9,711 nt of DNA from Phycisphaerales bacterium (GTDB taxonomy: Bacteria; Planctomycetota; Phycisphaerae; Phycisphaerales; UBA1924): positions 1-9,711 of the forward strand of contig JAIEQQ010000213.1 of assembly GCA_019747615.1 (NCBI GenBank). The letters are read 5' to 3'. Position 1 is the first letter of the stretch. Every line of letters begins with the position of its first letter. A program made the translations under genes and the position numbers. Below the pieces are notes generated by a model. The model ran no database searches, was not told the origin of the DNA, and was given only the letters and a program-made list of their open reading frames with translations. This document shows, piece after piece, positions 6,681 through 9,711 of this stretch.

Positions 6681-7940
6681 ATGTCACTCATTATCCGCAA
6701 CGCACGCATCGTCACCCACCACCGCCCCGCCGTCGGCGCGCGAGGCATCGCAGGCTCGCTCCGCGGCGCCGCGATGGACCGCGTTCATGTCAACGCTCTC
6801 GTAGACATCACCATCCTCGAAGGGCGCATCACACGCATCGAGCTGTCGCGTGCTCAACCGTCCTCAATCGCCGCACCCGAACCCGCCTCAACACCCGACA
6901 CCACCGAGATCGACGCCGCCGGCAACGCCGTCGTCGCCGGATTCGTCGACTGCCACACACACGCCTGCTTCGCCGGCGACCGCCTGAGCGAGTGGGACGA
7001 CAAACGCCGCGGCGTGCCCTACCTCGACATCCTCGCCCGTGGCGGCGGCATCATGTCCACCGTCCGCAGCGTGCGCGACGCCACCGAGAGCACGCTCGTC
7101 GAGCTTCTGCTCCAGCGCCTAGACATCATGCTCCGCTGCGGCAGCACCACCATTGAAGTGAAATCCGGATACGGGCTCGATACCGCCACCGAGCTCAAGA
7201 TGCTCCGCGCGATCCATCGCGCCAGCGCCGCGTTCCCCGGCACGCTCGTGCCCACCGCTCTGCTCGGCCACGCCATCGACGACGCAGTGCCCAGCTTCGT
7301 CGATCGCGTCATCAACGAGACGCTGCCCGCCGTCGCTTCGGAGTTCCCCGGCATCGCGATCGACGCGTACTGCGAGACCGGCGCGTGGTCCGTCGCGCAG
7401 TGTGTCGAGCTCTTCACCAAAGCTCGCTCGCTCGGTCTTCCGTTCCGCGTTCACGCCGACCAGTTCAACGCGCTGGGCATGATCGAAGCCGCGGTGTCGC
7501 TCGGCGCGCTGAGCGTCGATCATCTCGAAGCGTCAACCGACGACGGGCTCCGCACGCTGGCGACGTCAAGCGCCTTCGGTGTCGCGCTGCCGATCTGCGG
7601 CGTCCATCTCGATCAGCGATTCGCAAACGCCCGCCGTCTGATCGACCTCGGAGGCGCGCTGTGCATCGCCACCAACTTCAACCCCGGCTCGGCCCCGTGC
7701 ATGAGCATGTGCGAGACGATCGCGATGGCGGTGCGACACCTGAAAATCTCGCCGCACGAAGCCCTCGCCGGCGCGACCATCAACCCCGCGGCGCTGCTCG
7801 GCTTCAACGATCGGGGCACCATCGAGATCGGCAGCCGCGCCGACCTGATCATCCTCCGCTCCACGGATGAACGCGCTCTCGCCTTCGAGCTCGGCTACCC
7901 CCCCATCGCTCGCGTCATCGTCAACGGTCGGCCCATTTGA
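6681..7940 (+). CDS. hutI: Imidazolonepropionase
   Basis: A 419-residue amidohydrolase-superfamily enzyme that hydrolyses 4-imidazolone-5-propanoate to N-formimidoyl-L-glutamate, the substrate of the upstream hutG product. The metal-binding HxH is at 92-94 in DCHTHACFAGDR; IEVKSGYGLD (158-167) is a strong HutI signature; His258 lies in VHADQF (257-262) and His281 in VDHLE. The C-terminal motif reads ATNFNPGSAP (330-339): Asn332 occupies the place where the superfamily's catalytic, metal-binding Asp is expected (usually ATDFNPGS). An insertion-like stretch at about 16-40 and another at 58-76 lengthen the N-terminal beta domain. The ATG lies 9 bp after the hutG stop and has no Shine-Dalgarno sequence. 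The last 20 bp overlap the convergent zinc-ribbon gene. Confidence 0.92.
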   Translation: MSLIIRNARIVTHHRPAVGARGIAGSLRGAAMDRVHVNALVDITILEGRITRIELSRAQPSSIAAPEPASTPDTTEIDAAGNAVVAGFVDCHTHACFAGDRLSEWDDKRRGVPYLDILARGGGIMSTVRSVRDATESTLVELLLQRLDIMLRCGSTTIEVKSGYGLDTATELKMLRAIHRASAAFPGTLVPTALLGHAIDDAVPSFVDRVINETLPAVASEFPGIAIDAYCETGAWSVAQCVELFTKARSLGLPFRVHADQFNALGMIEAAVSLGALSVDHLEASTDDGLRTLATSSAFGVALPICGVHLDQRFANARRLIDLGGALCIATNFNPGSAPCMSMCETIAMAVRHLKISPHEALAGATINPAALLGFNDRGTIEIGSRADLIILRSTDERALAFELGYPPIARVIVNGRPI

Positions 7941-8436
7941 CGATCACCTGCTCGGGCTCCACCGGCGCTTCACGCCCAAGGCCCGCGCCACTCCACGCCG
8001 ACGCGCACTCCGGGCACACCACCCGCCCTTGCCCGACGCCCAGCGACCGCAGGTCATAGTTGCACGAGGGGCACCGCTGGCGCGCCAGCATCGCCCGCAC
8101 GCCCATCCGCCCGACACTGTCCGACATCGCAAACCCCGCGACGAAGAGCCCGGCGATCGCCACCAGCATCGCGCTGAAGATCGGCGAGAACAGCAGCATC
8201 CAGATCCCCACCGCCGTCTCGGACACGATCAGCACACCGATCATGATCACCATCGCTGTCGTACCGATCACCGACAGCAATCGCCCGGACTTCACCACCC
8301 GCAGCAGCGCCGCCAGCGCGATGTCCGCGCGACGCCCGCGCGAGCGTCGCGCCGCCAGCCACAGCGCGGCCCCGAGCCCCGCCCCGTGCAACCGCACGAC
8401 GCGACCGGCATCATCACGAACCCGGAACATACTCAC
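7921..8436 (-). CDS. Small membrane protein with C-terminal zinc ribbon
   Basis: A 171-residue protein of unknown function. A basic N-terminal region (1-50, rich in Arg) is followed by two hydrophobic helices at about 53-73 and 76-103, then a zinc ribbon with Cys122 and Cys125 (CPSC) and Cys141 and Cys144 (CPEC). The ribbon continues NYDLRSL after the first pair, close to the CxYDLRGL style common in planctomycete proteins. The layout suggests a membrane-anchored cytoplasmic ribbon; no enzyme motif is seen. The start is either GTG at 8436 or ATG at 8430 (MFRVRDD), neither with a clear Shine-Dalgarno sequence. It lies 15 bp after the upstream small gene and is probably in its operon; its 3' end overlaps hutI by 20 bp. 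Confidence 0.78.
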   Translation of the reverse strand: MSMFRVRDDAGRVVRLHGAGLGAALWLAARRSRGRRADIALAALLRVVKSGRLLSVIGTTAMVIMIGVLIVSETAVGIWMLLFSPIFSAMLVAIAGLFVAGFAMSDSVGRMGVRAMLARQRCPSCNYDLRSLGVGQGRVVCPECASAWSGAGLGREAPVEPEQVIVKWADR

Positions 8437-8451
8437 AACCGATCGTAGCGA

Positions 8452-8922
8452 TCAACCACGCGTATCAAGCGTGCGACCAACCAGCAGCACCGTCTCGACC
8501 GTGTTGCGATCCGTCGGACGCTGATACAGCGGCAGCACCGACGGCGATCGCCGCAGCGCCTCGATCTCCGACTTCATCGTCGCGGCGCTCCCGGTGAAGT
8601 CCGGCGAGGCCTTGCCCGAAACCGTCGCGCCGACGAGTCGATCAATCCCCTGGGTGCTCGTTGCGTTGATCCGTGGGGCCGCGATCGGCGGCGTCGCGCC
8701 AACGGTCGCGAGCACGCCCGCGTCGCAGCGAGCGGCGGGCTGTGCGCGCGAAGGTGCGACTTGCGCAGGAGATGCCGCGGGTGCGCGAGTCGCGTCGATT
8801 GGCGTCGGGGCGGGCGATTGTGTGCGAGCGGGCTCAATGCCCGGCTTCGCATACGCGCGTGCGACGTGAAACGCATAGGTGGGTTGAACGCCGCCGCCAG
8901 AGTTTGAACCGCCGATCGTCAT
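8452..8922 (-). CDS. Ala/Pro-rich protein of unknown function
   Basis: A 156-residue protein I cannot assign. It starts MTIGGSNSGGGVQ, has an Ala/Pro-rich, probably disordered stretch at about 30-85, and a better-ordered C-terminal part: GIDRLVGATVSGK (92-104), a short charged helix near 116-125, and YQRPTDRNTVETVLLVGRTL (133-152). There is no signal peptide, membrane segment or Cys cluster. The start at 8922 is chosen because GAGGTG precedes it by 6 nt; an upstream in-frame ATG at 8952 would add ten residues but lacks such a site. The gene is the first of a minus-strand pair with the zinc-ribbon protein (15-bp gap) and diverges from phoU. Whether the pair works with phosphate signalling is unknown. 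Confidence 0.68.
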   Translation of the reverse strand: MTIGGSNSGGGVQPTYAFHVARAYAKPGIEPARTQSPAPTPIDATRAPAASPAQVAPSRAQPAARCDAGVLATVGATPPIAAPRINATSTQGIDRLVGATVSGKASPDFTGSAATMKSEIEALRRSPSVLPLYQRPTDRNTVETVLLVGRTLDTRG

Positions 8923-9201
8923 TCCACACACCTCATGGCAGACCCGCGACATGATTCAGACCGGCAACGCAATGCGTCAGCTCAAGTCCTATCGGCGCAC
9001 ACATGAATCCTGCGCCAACTCTTTCTCAAGTGCGCAGTTCGTGCGCGAGCTGGACCGAGTCACGTTCGCCAAAGGTCGGTGTTTGGCGGGATGATGATCG
9101 GGTGGCGATGCCTTCGGCGGGTCACCGCGACGCCGACACCGAGTGAATACCCTTTACTTTCAGCCGCCTCTCCGAACACCCGACCGACGGACGACACAGC
9201 C
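8923..9201. promoter_or_regulatory. Divergent intergenic region upstream of phoU
   Basis: These 279 bp separate the minus-strand small-gene pair from phoU and must contain promoters for both. An AT-richer patch at about 9144-9163 (GTGAATACCCTTTACTTTCA) stands out and could carry the phoU -10 region or an operator. I could not find two aligned 7-bp Pho-box repeats. No gene is evident inside. Confidence 0.35.
8929..8934 (-). promoter_or_regulatory. Shine-Dalgarno sequence deciding the start at 8922
   Basis: The minus strand reads GAGGTG, then 6 nt (TGTGGA), then ATG. It is the only clear Shine-Dalgarno sequence I found before any start in the window, and it favours ATG 8922 over ATG 8952. Confidence 0.6.
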
Positions 9202-9711
9202 ATGGCCGACGACGCGCGACCGACTCCTGAGCCGGACTCAACAACCTCACCGATGTTGAGTTCTCCGCACTCAAACCCTGCACTGGACAAGGCTCTTGAG
9301 GGCATCCGCATGCGCCTGATCAAAGAGGCGACGACCGCGATCGGGATGCTGGAGTCGGCGATCGAGGCGCTGTTCCGCCTTGATGAACCGCTGGCCCGAT
9401 CTGTCGTGCAGCGCGACGATGACGTCGATCAGGAAGAAGTCCGCATCGAAGAAGAGTGCTATCGCGTGCTGGCGCTCTTCTCGCCGGTGGCCCGCGACTT
9501 CCGAACGGTTGCGACGTTCCTCAAGGTCAACGCCGATCTCGAACGCGTCGCCGACCACGCCACCAGCATCGCCAAGCAGAGCATCAAACTCAAGGGCGTC
9601 GGCATCTCACGCATGCCCACGGCTCTGGGCGAGATGGGCGAGCGCGTGCCGATGATGTGCCAGAACCTGCTCACGGCACTCTTGAACACGAACGTCGACG
9701 CGGCCCGCGCC
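9202..9711 (+). CDS. phoU: PhoU-type phosphate uptake regulator (3' end missing)
   Basis: The first 170 residues of a PhoU protein, open to the window edge with no stop. PhoU is a cytoplasmic helical-bundle protein that restrains PhoR signalling and Pst phosphate import when phosphate is ample. After a roughly 25-residue polar N-terminal extension (rich in Pro, Ser, Thr and Asp), the family pattern runs in order: a helix LEGIRMRLIKEATTAIGMLE, RDDDVDQEEVRIEEE (73-87), SPVARDFRTVATFLKVNADLE (94-114) and RVADHATSIAKQS (115-127), matching the E/DxxxD metal-binding repeats of the first PhoU half. The second half should lie beyond the window. The ATG at 9202 lacks a Shine-Dalgarno sequence. No pst or phoB/phoR gene is in view; they may follow or precede. 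Confidence 0.9.
   Translation, partial: MADDARPTPEPDSTTSPMLSSPHSNPALDKALEGIRMRLIKEATTAIGMLESAIEALFRLDEPLARSVVQRDDDVDQEEVRIEEECYRVLALFSPVARDFRTVATFLKVNADLERVADHATSIAKQSIKLKGVGISRMPTALGEMGERVPMMCQNLLTALLNTNVDAARA

Noticed and set aside
9060..9323. A small minus-strand frame overlapping the phoU start
   Set aside because: It runs through the phoU coding sequence, shows no family motif and has no start signal.

Overview
The window is a high-GC, gene-dense stretch of bacterial chromosome that reads as ordinary housekeeping and accessory metabolism. I see no mobile element, CRISPR array, rRNA or tRNA. Several traits point to a planctomycete, perhaps of the Phycisphaerae type: a SpoIIE/PP2C-type phosphatase with an MQCMEIWGGN lead-in, a membrane protein ending in a CPSCNYDLR...CPEC zinc ribbon, an adenylate kinase with a short lid and a variant P-loop partner motif, and an almost complete lack of Shine-Dalgarno sequences. 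The lineage call is inference from protein style, not from a marker gene.

Layout. (1) 2-586 +, the 3' part of an adenylate kinase, truncated by the window edge. It meets, tail to tail with a 4-bp overlap, a minus-strand pair: a SpoIIE-type serine phosphatase (1462-2535) followed by an alpha/beta hydrolase (583-1407), probably co-transcribed. (2) Diverging from the phosphatase is a plus-strand pair, an M48-family membrane metalloprotease (2660-4324) and diaminopimelate epimerase dapF (4337-5296), 12 bp apart. (3) 5297-5729 is the only long non-coding stretch. It holds a GCAA-capped hairpin, a second hairpin, a purine-rich degenerate tandem repeat, a 14-nt inverted repeat and a 27-nt degenerate direct repeat. 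(4) 5730-7940 + is a histidine-degradation pair, a formimidoylglutamase-like ureohydrolase (hutG) and imidazolonepropionase (hutI), 9 bp apart. (5) 7921-8922 - is a pair of small genes, an Ala/Pro-rich protein of unknown function followed by a zinc-ribbon membrane protein whose 3' end overlaps hutI by 20 bp. (6) Diverging from these across 279 bp is phoU (9202 to the window end), truncated at the right edge.

How the genes relate. HutI and HutG catalyse consecutive steps, imidazolonepropionate to N-formimidoylglutamate to glutamate plus formamide, so the pair is a functional half-pathway; hutH and hutU must lie elsewhere. DapF supplies meso-diaminopimelate for lysine and peptidoglycan. PhoU links to phosphate uptake. 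The other genes have no evident shared pathway.

The points most worth a second look are the Asn at the place where imidazolonepropionase normally has a metal-binding Asp, the structured repeat-rich spacer at 5297-5729, and the conserved-looking small gene pair opposite phoU. I did not find a convincing new multi-gene system.
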